Shown here: positions 42,501-53,224 of the stretch, piece after piece
Position numbering within the stretch: the stretch's first letter is position 1
How the letters are laid out: each line of letters opens with the position of its first letter
Source: Lodderomyces elongisporus
Lineage: Eukaryota; Ascomycota; Pichiomycetes; Serinales; Debaryomycetaceae
NCBI RefSeq assembly: GCF_030384665.1
Contig: NC_083680.1
Coordinates: 839,001-903,000 of the forward strand
DNA length: 64,000 nucleotides
Direction: 5' to 3'
Notes under the pieces: generated by a model
The model's input: only the letters and a program-made list of their open reading frames with translations
Told to the model about the DNA's origin: nothing
Databases searched by the model: none
Made by a program: the position numbers and the translations under genes

Positions 42501-43221
42501 TAGCAAAAAAAAAAAAAAAAGAAAAAAAAAGAAAAAACAGAAACAAAAAGAGGCTACATGTGGGTTGACATTAGTAGCGAATAGTTGAATGGGATTATAT
42601 AAAAGCCACCTTTTAAATTGGCCGTTCATAACTTTGCATTAGACATTTCCATTTCCATTGCCTTATTCTCCCTTTCTCCCTTTCTCCCTTTCTCCCTCTG
42701 CCTCTTCTCTTCTCTCTTCAAGGTTTACAGAAGAATAGGAACAATAAAAAAGTGTAATAGAAAATAATAGAAAAGAAAAAAAATAAATAAAAATTTATGT
42801 GAGAGGATATAGACACTACCGAATGGTTTTGATTCTTTGTAGTGTGTTTTGCCCATGTGAAGATTGAGAGAGAGAGAGAGAGACTGGGAGAGAGAGAGAC
42901 AGACAAAAAAAAAGTATATATTAATCTGATAATGCGAAAAGGTGTATTTGTTGGAAAGGTGAAAATGTATACCAACAATACAAAGAAACAAAAGAAGGCT
43001 TTGTCTACTTTTTCATGTTTTTTTTTTTTGCCAAAGCCACCTTAGTTTAGTTAGGTAGTATAGACTTTCCTTAACGCTATTGGATACATTCTTTTTTTTT
43101 TTTTTTTGTTTTTGTTTTTTTTGACCTGTTTCAACATAGACAAAGGGATGGAATAGATATACTCAAGGACAGAAAAAGGGAGAGAGGGGGAAAAAGTTAG
43201 ATGTCTATAGAGGAGTTTACG

Positions 43222-43230
43222 TATATAAAG
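43222..43230 (+). promoter_or_regulatory. TATA box, probable FTR1 promoter
   Basis: TATATAAAG about 500 bp upstream of the FTR1 start, followed by CT-rich DNA typical of yeast initiation regions. Implies a 5' UTR of several hundred bases. Confidence 0.4.
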
Positions 43231-43725
43231 GGCTTCGAAATTGCCTGTTTCCAAAACTTCACTGTCATCTTTTCTTTTCTTTTCTTGTATTTTTTGTTTT
43301 GTTTGTTTGTTTCTTTCTTACTTCTTCTTCTGCTTCTTCACCTGCCCCTTCAATTTTTAACCCTGATTTTGCTTTTGAAGTTTCAATAATCTCCAAAGTC
43401 CAAATTCAATTAGCAACAGTTTAATCACCACATATATTCTGGTTTATTTCATTTTTTTTTTTTTGTTTTACTTTTCTGCTAAGAACACCAAGTTACCGAT
43501 TAGCGAAACAGAAGTTGAAGATTTTTAGCTTGCATTTGTTGAAATAATATTACATTTCTTAGGCGTCGCCAGGATCAGTAACAGCAATAACAACAGCAAA
43601 AGCAATAACAACAGTATTGGTAGTAGTACTGGGAAAGAATAAATACTAATAACAATAATTATAATAATAACTCCCACACCTATTGAAACAACAATTGCAA
43701 CAAAGCTGCTTATAAAAAATTCATC

Positions 43726-44910
43726 ATGGTCAACGTTTTCAACGTGCAAATCTTCTTTATTGTCTTTAGAGAATGTTTAGAAGCAGTGGTTGTTGTCTCT
43801 GTTCTTCTTGCATTCTTGAAGCAAGGTATCGGTAGAGCTACAGATGACCCCAAAACATACAAGAAACTTCGAAATCAAGTTTGGATAGGGGCGATATTGG
43901 GTGTAATTATATGTCTTATTATCGGTGCTATCTTTATTGCGTTGTTCTATACTTTGGGTAACGATATTTGGTCCAAGTCTGAAGACTTGTGGGAGGGTAT
44001 TTTCTGTATTATTGCGACGGTGTTGATCTCTTTAATGGGTATTGCTATGTTGAGAATCAACAAGATGAAGGAAAAATGGAGAGTTAAGTTGGCCCAGGCA
44101 TTAACCAAAGTGCCTGATAAGAAAAAAGACCGGTTCAAAATTGGGTACTTGACAAAGAAATATTGTATGCTTATCTTGCCCTTGATTACTTGCTTAAGAG
44201 AGGGTTTGGAGGCAATCGTTTTTGTTGGTGGTGTCGGATTAAACTCACCAGCCACATCTTTCCCAATCCCAGTCATTTGTGGCTTAATTGCTGGAATTGT
44301 CGTTGGTACTATATTGTACTACTCAGGATCTACCGTTTCTTTACAAGTGTTTTTAATCATCTCAACTGGTATTTTGTATTTAATCGCTGCTGGGTTGTTC
44401 TCACGTGGTATCTGGTACTTTGAAAGTCACGTGTTCAACAATCAAACTGGTGGTGACGCTTCAGAAAATGGAAGTGGCCCCGGAACTTATGATATCGCGA
44501 AAACTATTTGGCACGTCAATTGTTGCAACCCCGAAATTGATAATGGTTGGGATGTGTTTAATGCTTTGCTAGGCTGGCAAAATACTGCTACATATGGTTC
44601 CATCTTGTCATATAATTTATATTGGTTTGCAGTGATTGTTACCTTGTTGTTGATGCTTTACGAAGAAAAGACGGGTCATTTGCCATTTATGAAAGGTGTT
44701 ACATTGAGATCATTAAACCCAATGTATCATATTAAAAACAAAAAGAAACACGAATTGACTGAAGCTGAAAAGAAGAAATTGTTTGAAGATTTGAGAAATG
44801 CTAGAATTGGACATGAAGATGAAGAAGAAGAGGATAGCGCGGTTGCTGATGATGTTGACGAAGTGAAGAATGAAAGGATTAGTTTGAGTTCAGAAAAACA
44901 GCACAACTGA
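43726..44910 (+). CDS. FTR1: High-affinity iron permease Ftr1
   Basis: 394 residues with about seven hydrophobic segments. Two RExxE iron-binding motifs are present: RECLE at residue ~15 in TM1 and REGLE near 158 (REGLEAIVFVGGVGLNSPA). The lumenal/extracellular loop includes WHVNCCNPEIDNGWDVFNA, conserved in fungal Ftr1. The C-terminal ~70 cytoplasmic residues are charged, with an EDEEEEDSA cluster. Ftr1 works in the plasma membrane with a multicopper ferroxidase (Fet3-type) that feeds it Fe(III); no ferroxidase gene lies in this window. Length matches Candida Ftr1 (about 380). I saw almost no CTG codons in this gene, fitting high expression in a CUG-Ser yeast. Confidence 0.95.
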   Translation: MVNVFNVQIFFIVFRECLEAVVVVSVLLAFLKQGIGRATDDPKTYKKLRNQVWIGAILGVIICLIIGAIFIALFYTLGNDIWSKSEDLWEGIFCIIATVLISLMGIAMLRINKMKEKWRVKLAQALTKVPDKKKDRFKIGYLTKKYCMLILPLITCLREGLEAIVFVGGVGLNSPATSFPIPVICGLIAGIVVGTILYYSGSTVSLQVFLIISTGILYLIAAGLFSRGIWYFESHVFNNQTGGDASENGSGPGTYDIAKTIWHVNCCNPEIDNGWDVFNALLGWQNTATYGSILSYNLYWFAVIVTLLLMLYEEKTGHLPFMKGVTLRSLNPMYHIKNKKKHELTEAEKKKLFEDLRNARIGHEDEEEEDSAVADDVDEVKNERISLSSEKQHN

Positions 44911-45785
44911 AGGCGAAAATCAAACTAAGCAAAAGATGCAGAAATGTGAAAGAAATAGAAATTGAAACACGGAGGTTCATTGGGAAATAACTAGCTAAAA
45001 TGCACACACACAAAAAAACACACACACACACACACACAGAGAACTTTTTGAATGTGGCATTTTATCATATTTGTGCTCTACCACGCTTCCCCCCCTATTT
45101 TCTTTCACACACTGGACTTTATTTTTTCATTTTTTCAATTTTTCAATTTTTCAATTTTTGGTATTGTCATGTTTTCATATGTTTATGGTTTCATTAATTT
45201 ATTTCCATCCCTACTTCTATTTTCAGTTTGTGATAGTTATGAGATTTAAATAAGAGATAACTTTCAAGAGTTGAAAAAGCAGGGAAAAAATCAAAGGCAG
45301 ATCGGGGCGGTCAAAACTTTTTTTTTTTCCATTTATATATAGGTGTCTTCTTTTTTTTTTATATATATATATATACTTTTAATTTTACAAAATACCGGGT
45401 TACATGTTTTAAATCAGCACCTTCTACTTTCTATCAAAACTAGACTCTAATTTGATAACAGACGTCAAGAAATTTATTTAGGTTTGTATAATACTAAATT
45501 TGAGGACCGGAAAAGCAGTACTTGAATACATACAACTCAAGAGATTTACACACTTCCATTGCTTATTTACGGGTAAAATCATACAGCAAAACACACGATA
45601 TTTTAATTTGAATAGAAAAGCTGATTCCACGCATAATTAATCCCAGCTTGTTTTTGGCTTGAGGCATTTGATTTTCTTGTTTCTTTCTCTTTTTCTTTTC
45701 TTCTTTTCTTCTTTTCTTCTTTTCTTCTTTTCTTTCTTCCATTGTCTTGTAGAGCACGAGTAATTGACCTTTTCCTTCTCTCAAT
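44911..45785. terminator. Convergent 3' region of FTR1 and ARP4
   Basis: 875 bp without a gene. Contains a CA run (45001-45037), repeated TTTTTCAATTT units (45126-45160), T-runs and a TATATATATATATATA tract (45360-45375) that could act as an efficiency element for either transcript. TTCTT repeats at 45695-45740 adjoin the ARP4 stop. Confidence 0.35.
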
Positions 45786-47411
45786 TTACCTAAATCTTTG
45801 ATTTAAAATCCTTTCCGAGCCTTCATCTTCCCACTCCTTTTTGCTCACCCACATTTGATGAAAAGTTCCCAAACTAGCAAGTACACTAGCTCCAATCCAG
45901 CTCTGATTGATTCTTTCCGTCGAGTTACCCACAGCATGTAATCTGATTTTCAAACCGGGGTTTTTCAAAGTCAATTCATGATACAACCTCTCAGTTAATT
46001 GCGTAACCAACGAAGTTCCACCAGTGATAATAATATTATTTGCCAAACCTGCACGAAGATCAATATCGATGTTGTTTATAACGTACGAAACTAATTCAAC
46101 CAACCCGCGTACATCAGCTTGCTTGTTGCCATTAGCAGAATCGCCATTGTCCTCATCTTCATTTCTTCGTATACGTTTAACTGGCCGGTAATCATTAATG
46201 GTGTTTTGTTCTATTCCTGGGATGTCTCCGTTCGAAGACGGAGGGGTCAACTCTGTGTCATTGAAGGTATACGATTTAGGATCGAATATTGTTTCGGCTA
46301 TTGTAAATCTTTCTTGGCCCATAGTAATGGATTGTCCCGTAGGAAGTTCAAACAGCCTTTGCGAAAACTCAGAAACGTGCAGTGCTATATCTTTGGAGTC
46401 AGATCCAGCCTGTAGAAGCAGCAGCAGCAGCAGCAACAGGGTTTGTTGTTGTTGTTGTTGTTGTTGTTGCTGGAGGTGTTTAATATTCTCTTGAGTAGGG
46501 ACTTCCAACATTGATTCTTTGAACTCATGCCAAATCTTATCTTCTTCATATTTCCTAAAAGAGTCGGTAATGGTAACTCCTTCAGCAAATGATTTCAATT
46601 CGTATCTAGCTGCCTCTTGTGGAAAACTAGTCGCATCTTTGCTTTTGATGAGAATGGCTGGTTCAATAGCAATACTAGTTGGTTTTTTCACTTCCTTAGC
46701 ATTATCGCGCCCTTCATTTTCTCCATTCTTCTCATCATTAGTTGCTTGATTCTTTTCAACATCAACATCATCATCACCATCATCATTTATTTTCTTTGCA
46801 CTATCATCACTTTTACTTTTTAAATTCTTTATCGAATCTGAAACAACGTTGTCCAAGAATTTTCCTGCGTATGGTGTCCTTACCGAACTTTTAATCAAAC
46901 ATATTCCATCAACAACGGGTGTGACACTAGCGCTTTCATAGCCTACATCGACAACGAGACAATTGGGCCTTCCTTGTTGGAAACTTATGCAACTTGGTAC
47001 CTTGATTAGATATAAAGCTGGGAAATCAAACTTGGCATAAATCTTTTCGACTAAAGTTTTCCTATACTCATAAGTACTCCAGATGGGTTCAGTGATCATT
47101 ATAGGCTGATCTTTTTGCTCAATCTTGAGCAATTTGAAATAATACGCAAACTGGTCCATTGCAGCATCCCAATCTGTGATAAGCGAGTTGGTAACTATGG
47201 GATGAACAGTAGTGCCCCCAGAGCGCAAAACATCTATATTTTCTCCATATACCTTGGTACCTTGCGAGGTTTTGCCATAGTTTGAAGTTGTAATAATTTT
47301 GGGGAAATCATCACCGGCATAGCCAATTCGGGTTGTATGTGTTCCAATATCGAGAATGATGGCATTAATCTCGTCTCCGCCATAAACAGTATTTGCATTT
47401 GCACTAGACAT
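45786..47411 (-). CDS. ARP4: Actin-related protein Arp4 (NuA4/SWR1/INO80 subunit)
   Basis: 541 residues from the ATG at 47411 (MSSANANTVYGGDEINAI); the frame is open for 29 more codons upstream, but the family start aligns with this ATG. Actin-fold landmarks: AIILDIGTHTTRIGYAGDDFPK (phosphate loop 1), YGENIDVLRSG, WDAAMDQFAYYFK, LVVDVGYESASVTPVVDG, and NIIITGGTSLVTQLTERLYHEL. The segment order and HPIVTNSLITDWDAAM match Arp4 rather than actin. Arp4 is a nuclear subunit of NuA4 acetyltransferase and of SWR1 and INO80 remodellers, binding histones. Two low-complexity inserts, Asp/Glu/Lys-rich (about residues 190-235) and Gln-rich (about 310-330), make it longer than S. cerevisiae Arp4 (489). 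The second insert contains a CTG run. Confidence 0.92.
   Translation of the reverse strand: MSSANANTVYGGDEINAIILDIGTHTTRIGYAGDDFPKIITTSNYGKTSQGTKVYGENIDVLRSGGTTVHPIVTNSLITDWDAAMDQFAYYFKLLKIEQKDQPIMITEPIWSTYEYRKTLVEKIYAKFDFPALYLIKVPSCISFQQGRPNCLVVDVGYESASVTPVVDGICLIKSSVRTPYAGKFLDNVVSDSIKNLKSKSDDSAKKINDDGDDDVDVEKNQATNDEKNGENEGRDNAKEVKKPTSIAIEPAILIKSKDATSFPQEAARYELKSFAEGVTITDSFRKYEEDKIWHEFKESMLEVPTQENIKHLQQQQQQQQQQTLLLLLLLLLQAGSDSKDIALHVSEFSQRLFELPTGQSITMGQERFTIAETIFDPKSYTFNDTELTPPSSNGDIPGIEQNTINDYRPVKRIRRNEDEDNGDSANGNKQADVRGLVELVSYVINNIDIDLRAGLANNIIITGGTSLVTQLTERLYHELTLKNPGLKIRLHAVGNSTERINQSWIGASVLASLGTFHQMWVSKKEWEDEGSERILNQRFR
46413..46468 (-). repeat. CAA and CTG repeat tract in ARP4
   Basis: On the coding strand, CAA codons are followed by ACC and then CTG TTG CTG CTG CTG CTG CTG CTT CTA. 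The standard code reads polyQ then polyLeu; the CUG-Ser code reads polyQ then mostly Ser. Confidence 0.85.
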
Positions 47412-48395
47412 TACTAACGGGATAAGGGTAAATCTCGAGTAAAATGAATTATCACGGGTAAAAGTGGGACTAGGCGATTTCCTAAGGTGCTGTTGCAATC
47501 CTTGTTGGTGGTGTAATTGTTGTAGTTGATGAAAAAGAAAAAGAAAAAGAAAAACAAAAACAAAAACAAAAAGAAAAACAAATTATACAACAGAGGAAAG
47601 AAAAAAAAAACAATATTGTAGTGTTGAAGTAAGAAAGAGGTTAAGAAGAGAGGTTAAGTGAGAGAGAGAGTGTGTGTTTGTTTTTTAATTTATGTATTGG
47701 ATGTGTGGTATTATTTAGTAATTTTTTTTATGTGCGAAAAGCAAAAAAAAAAATAAAATAATAATAAAAAAATAATAAAATAAGAGGATAATGCATTTGG
47801 TGAAATTTAATATGTGAGTTTGAAGCAAATTGGATATAATTTATTTTAGGCTTATCAAACAAACGATACACCGGGAATGTAGTTCACTGCCACTGCCACT
47901 ATCACTATCACTGTCGCAGATACAGATACAGATACAGATACAGCAACAAACACGGTCATTTTTGAAACATGTAGAAGAAGAGAGTCTGTGAGAAGGGGAA
48001 GCGGGCCGCGTTTGGGCGCAACTTGATGTTTGCATCGGAGTTTGAGTTTGAGTTTGAGTTTGAGTTTGAGTTTGAGTTTGAGTTTGAGTTTGCATCGGAG
48101 TTTGAGTTTGAGTTTAGGTTTGGATTGGGATTGACAAGAAGTATTCTATTTTCTACAAGAATAATTGCTCTGTAGAATGGTTGTATATAATATTAAAGTT
48201 GATGAGTAGATTTTTGGGGTGTTAATAATTTACTATTTAGAATTGAAGCATTATTTGTCGTTGTTGATTTGTACACGGTTTGTATTGTAGAGCAAAGCGT
48301 CCATTGCAAAGAATAAGTTGAATTAATCCGGCTTTCAATATAGGGATCCGGTGCCAGTCCTCTTGCTTTATTTGTTATATTTACTATCGAATTGT
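47412..48395. other. ARP4 upstream region with GAGTTT hexamer repeat
   Basis: No gene seen. Contains AAAAACA-type repeats (47528-47580), a GATACA repeat (47917-47942) and an array of GAGTTT hexamers (about 48042-48113) interrupted by a second TTTGCATCGGAG copy. Frames across it read as Gln/Thr or Cys/Ile dipeptide repeats and are not credible proteins. Confidence 0.55.
48042..48113. repeat. GAGTTT hexanucleotide array
   Basis: About eleven GAGTTT units in two blocks separated by a repeated TTTGCATCG segment, indicating duplication of block plus flank. Confidence 0.85.
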
Positions 48396-48488
48396 TTAGT
48401 TCCTCATTATTAGTTGATCAATCATTAGTAGATCTTCATGGATACTTTGTCCATACCTATATGTACATTCAACATTAGCGTCGTAGTT

Positions 48489-48520
<32 letters not shown>

Positions 48521-49409
48521 AGTCGTCATAGTCGTCATAATAATCATTATCAACATCAACATTATTGCTACCATTGTATTCTCTATGCTCTTTATCGTTG
48601 ACTCCATGTTTTCTATGGCTAACATCAAAAAAAAAATCTGTTGGACTATGAGTACTGGTATTTCGATGGAGTGAGTCACAATTTATGGGCTGTTGAAGTT
48701 GAAGTTGAAGTTGAAGTTGAAGTTGAAGTTGGAGAACTTTATGATCGAGACACTGCGAAGGAAAAAAAAGCTCTGCGTCCACTTGGTGCAGTGGATCGTT
48801 CTTGCCGCATTCTACTTGGTCCCCTTCTTCTTCTTCTTCTTCTTCCAAGAGTGACACATTGATGCAATCGTAATTTAAAAACAGGTATTCCACGGGTAAG
48901 CTTGGATAATCCAAGTACTGAAAAGAATGCTCGCAAATCCCATTTTTTGTCGTATTGTGAGGTTCCACTATTGTTTCTTTATTAACATAGACTTGCCGCG
49001 GCGGAATATTTGTATGTTTCGAGATATTTGCTTGATATTGTTTGGTTTGGGAATATGATTTAGGTTTAGGGAATTTCAAAGGTCTATTTTGTATCAACCG
49101 TGGTTGCAACGCGGGTGCTTTTATGGGAGATGTAGAGTTATATTGACTCGCACTTTGCTGCTGCAGTTGTTGTTGTTGTTGTGGGGGTGGTGTTGAAGCG
49201 GTTGTAGAGTATCTGCTGTTTCTTCTTTCGCAGCAGAAATGCAGTTCTCCATTAAACATTTTCTCAATGTCCTTTATGGATGTTGAAAATAGTTCGTGTT
49301 CTATCTTGCACCTTTTGGAAAAGTATTGTCTATTAGTGGGTGATAAGATGTCAGAAGAAGACGAATCCAAAGTTGGTGGTGTAGACACAAATGGTGAATT
49401 TCGTTTCAT
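48396..49409 (-). CDS. Unrecognised acidic low-complexity protein
   Basis: 337 residues, no family recognised. The N-terminus is Ser/Pro-rich (MKRNSPFVSTPPTLDSSSS) and leads into a possibly structured helix, RQYFSKRCKIEHELFSTSIKDIEKMF, with HFCCERR after it. Then come short Gln-rich tracts, a middle segment (SFQYLDYPSLPVEYLFLNYD), a Glu run, a Leu-Gln dipeptide repeat from TTGAAG/CTTCAA units, and a C-terminal Asp-rich run (about 48485-48545). SP/TP sites suggest kinase regulation. The ATG at 49409 is the first in frame. It has its own 3' region and sits in tandem with YPF1 and ARP4. Likely a rapidly evolving regulatory protein; no function is proposed. Confidence 0.6.
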
Positions 49410-49870
49410 CTCAGTGTTTTGTTATTGCTTTCTTTCTTTCTTTTGGAATATAGTGTGGTGCAAATGTAATATGTTTGAGTGAGTCTTGTTGTGTCAAATA
49501 GATGAATGGAAAACCAAATGTTGAGGTGAAGCTTAATCAAATAGGGTGACTTTTGAGGGTAATTATATATGGCAGTGCTGGCTTGATGCTATATTGTATG
49601 CCACAGCGTATGCCGTGGTGTCCATTAAACGCAAGGTGTAGGGTGCTGTGGAGTGGAGTGGAGTGGAGCAAGAGGAATAGCAATAGCAATAGCAGAAGCA
49701 AAAGCAGACGCAAAACCAGGTAAAAGCAAAGAGGGCAAATGAATTAAAGTCTCTTGGGTTTTATGGTGAGTAAGGTGAAGAAGAAAAGAGAAATTGGGTT
49801 CTTTATATAAAGGAGAAGAGTCTTGTTGAGATAAATGTGGATAACATTGATAATTGATATAGCTTATGCG

Positions 49871-49909
<39 letters not shown>

Positions 49910-51377
49910 GTGTATGTGTGTGTGTGTGTGTGTGTGAGATTATTCAGCCTTGATGATTGCCCAATGTGAAATATTCCTTTATCTCTTTATCTCTTTATCT
50001 ACAAATCTCAATTGTATTATATTTATTATATATTTACATATAATCTCTCGTGCGGGAGAGAGGGGGAGAGAAACAAGCAGTGCAAAATAAATAAAAATAA
50101 AAATAAATAAAAATAAAATAAAAAAAATTTCATTAAAGTGGAGAAAGAAAATGGGGAAGAAAATTGCCTCTTGGTTTCCACTTTTTTGCATCAGACCACA
50201 CACGTACACACACATACACACCATTTGGCAAAAAAAAAGAAAAAAACAATAAAAAGAATAAAAAAATAAAGAATTTGTTGAAAACGAATGTCTTTATTGT
50301 CATCTATTCCGTCTGATCTAATATGATATAGGATGTTCTCTGTATTTACTTTCTCAACATATCTGATATTTCTTGATTTCATCCAAGACTTATATTGTCA
50401 ATAGATCTATATATTCCATGAAAGATTGCTGTTGTTGTTCAGGGTTTTGTGTGTGAGTGTGTGTGTGAGCGAGTAGTTTTGTCTTCTCAATAGACCTTTT
50501 ACATATTCTCAATTCTTAAAAGCCCAACATCCATGTTTCCTGATCTCCAGCCCACAAGTTTATAGGCTCTTGTTTGCAGCTTGCAGTTTGCAGTTTGCAG
50601 TTTATAATTTGCACTTGTTGCTCTTGCTGTTTATATTGAATACTGAAAGATCGCCACTGGACATCCGCTGAAGTAGTACAACAAGATCAGCTCGAGATAA
50701 CCATACAAAACATAACAAAACAAAACAAAACAAGACAAAAAGCTATTGTTTGAAGTTGGTTTGCAATTGCTCTTTGCCGGAAATGTCAGGAATAGAGGAC
50801 AAGGTTGCAATTGCCCTTTTTCTTTTTGTAAAATAAATAGAACAAAAGGAAAAAAAAACAAAAGGAAAAAAAAAACAAAATAATAGCAATCCCCAGTTCC
50901 TCAGTTCATGGTAAATATGAGATCAACCAGTGCAACATTAAAGAGTTTCTAGATGTGCAACGGGTCAAATATCTTAGATCATGTTACTACATGCCACGAT
51001 ATACCAACCTGTCTTTCTCTTTCTCACCACCTTCTTTTTGATTCTTTTCGATAATGTTACCATAACACTATATATCAGAATTTACATCTTGTTCAAGGTC
51101 AGTCAAATTTTCTTTATTTGTTTTTTCTTTTGTTGTTTGTTGTTTGTTGTTTGTGTATGTTTCCAATGTTTGCTTCGTCTCAGTTCTCCTTCCCCTCAGA
51201 TAAGAGAGACGAAATTTTACGATTTTTTCTCCGCATATGATATCCCTTATCATGTTCGATATCACAATCCCTGGACAAATGCCAACTACAGAATAAAAGA
51301 AGAAAAAGAACGATACAATCACAACACAATAGAGTTAAACGTATAAAGAAGTAGATAACACATTTTATCACTAGAAA

Positions 51378-51432
51378 AAGAAGAAGAAGAAGAAGAAGAA
51401 GAAGAAGAAGAAGAAGAAGAAGAAGAAGAAGA
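51378..51432. repeat. GAA trinucleotide repeat
   Basis: About 18 tandem GAA triplets, purine-only, lying 33 bp from a C19 run. Non-coding. GAA tracts can form triplex DNA. Confidence 0.9.
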
Positions 51433-52174
51433 AAAAAAAAATTTTTTTTAGTGAGAACACCAAAGCCCCCCCCCCCCCCCCCCCAAACACGAGGTTCTTG
51501 AGCTTAGTTTGCAAACCAATATAATGTTTCTTTTTAACTCTTTTTTTTTTCTTATTTTCTTTTTAGACTCATTTCCGGTGACGAGCTGTAATTACCCTCT
51601 CGTCATCGGAGATGGGCGAAAAAGTTTGTATTGGTGGAGAACATTTGGTCAAAGTACCCGCACGCTTAGATTTTCCATTTCCTTTTCCATTTCCTTTTCC
51701 TTTCTTTTTCTTTCCTAATGTAGACTTATTATTCCCTCGTTTTTCCACCTTCCCCTCCCCCGTCGCATGATTTCTCGTTTGAAGCGGGTGCCAGTGCTTG
51801 TGCCAGTGCTTATGCCAGTAGCACGGGTAGGTGCGGAGTTTAGTGGCGGCGAAAGTTTCCAATTTTTTTATTTCTTTTATCTTATTTTATTTTATTTTAT
51901 TTTATTTTATTTTATTTTGTTTTTAATATTTTCTTATTCTCACTTCGCGTAGTGCGCCTTAAAAGCGGAAAGAAGCCTTTGTAGTACACGGCATATCTGT
52001 ATTTATTGCAAGAGACAACAGACAAAGAGACAAGAATAGTTCAACAATATAATAGTATTCAGTAGATTAGAAGGAGCTAAGATGGTAGAACCCCACAGCA
52101 CGGGGAAATAATGAAATAAGGAAATTGTGAAGAAGATTATTTATGTTGTTTTTTTATCGTTTTAATTTGTTTTA

Positions 52175-52252
52175 ATTTGTTTTGGTTTGCTTTGGTTTGC
52201 TTTGGTTTGCTTTGGTTTGCTTTGGTTTGCTTTGGTTTGCTTTGGTTTGCTT
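52175..52252. repeat. TTTGGTTTGC 10-bp minisatellite
   Basis: Seven or eight tandem copies of a 10-bp unit, grading on the left into TTTAATTTG variants. Confidence 0.9.
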
Positions 52253-53224
52253 CCTCTAACAAATGTTCATGTTCCATCCTTTTCTTTATCTTTCCACTAG
52301 AATACCAATTTTTCACAATGTTGAAACTTCTTGACAATAAGTGCCACCACAACGTGTATCAAAAAAGCAGATGTAAACAATCAAAACAACCATCACCACT
52401 ACCACTTCCATCACCACTACCACAATATAACCACAACCACAACCACTACCACTACCACAACCACAGTCGTTATCACTAATCATCATTCTATCGGATCTAA
52501 GGCTCCTCGATGTTTTTACAGATTGTGCGTGATGATTATGCACAAGATGTAAAAGCTTACTTGCTCTGTTATCTTTTCTCTCCCCTCACCTATCAGCATG
52601 CAAAAATATGTTTGAGTGTTTATACCAACAATACAAAGCTTCTTGATAGTGAAGATGGTATGTATGAAAAAATAAAATGAATTAAATTGAAAAAAAGAAA
52701 AAAACTATATTGTTGACAAAACGCAATCTTTCCCAATAATGTTGATACAGAAGACGTTTACATTTTAGATTTTTTTTAATATTCATCTTTATAAAATTTG
52801 AGAAAGCTTCTGCTGTAGTTGATTATAGCGCTACTAAAAAGATAAAAGAAAAAAAAAAAATTCTCAATCCTATCACAAGTTCATCTAAATGCTAATCCTG
52901 TATCCTAAAAATATTGACCATCTTATCAATTGCAACTATCCATCTATTTCTAAACAGACTGTAAAATTGCATTATTCCAAACCTTCAACCTCCACCTCCC
53001 CTTTTTCAACCACTTCCTCGTCTCTCACAAAAATATTCAATACACAGAATTACGAAACTTGCATGCATCAATCAGATTTGTTTGTCGAGACAAACTCGAA
53101 AACTGAAAGTGCCGCATATTCTTCTATCATCGAGAATATTCCAAAATGATTAGAAACATTGTTGACTTTAATCATCCTAGTCTAAAGAATGGGGAAAAAT
53201 CTCAATCCACCTAAATTGAATTCT

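Larger units (their letters stand above)
41464..43725. other. Divergent SAF1-FTR1 intergenic region
   Basis: 2.26 kb without a supportable gene. An 85-codon Phe-rich frame at 42212-42469 is AT-driven. Visible are TG-rich tracts (41595-41620), A-runs (42507-42540), CCCTTTCT repeats (42667-42705), GA repeats (42864-42900) and T-runs (43018, 43092). TATA-like sequences occur at 42596-42604 and 43222-43230. Confidence 0.5.
49410..53224. other. 3.8-kb intergenic region, repeats only
   Basis: No supportable gene. In order: GGAGT repeats (49655-49670), a TA/TG tract (49875-49935), A-rich blocks (50080-50130), TTTGCAG repeats (50575-50605), AAAAC repeats (50705-50740), a GAA repeat (about 51378-51432), C19 at 51466-51484, ATTTT repeats (51885-51918), a TTTGG-TTTGC 10-bp minisatellite (52175-52252) and ACCACAACC repeats (52395-52465). 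An 86-codon frame at 52889-53149 starts with ATG and is not low complexity, but nothing supports it further. The region is unusually long for one divided between two same-strand genes. Confidence 0.5.

Noticed and set aside
47841..48095. Gln-Thr dipeptide repeat frame
   Set aside because: Translation of the GAGTTT hexamer array; alternate frames are equally open.
52889..53149. Small gene of 86 codons
   Set aside because: ATG-initiated and not low complexity, but no recognisable domain, promoter or splice context; left as a note in the gap entry.
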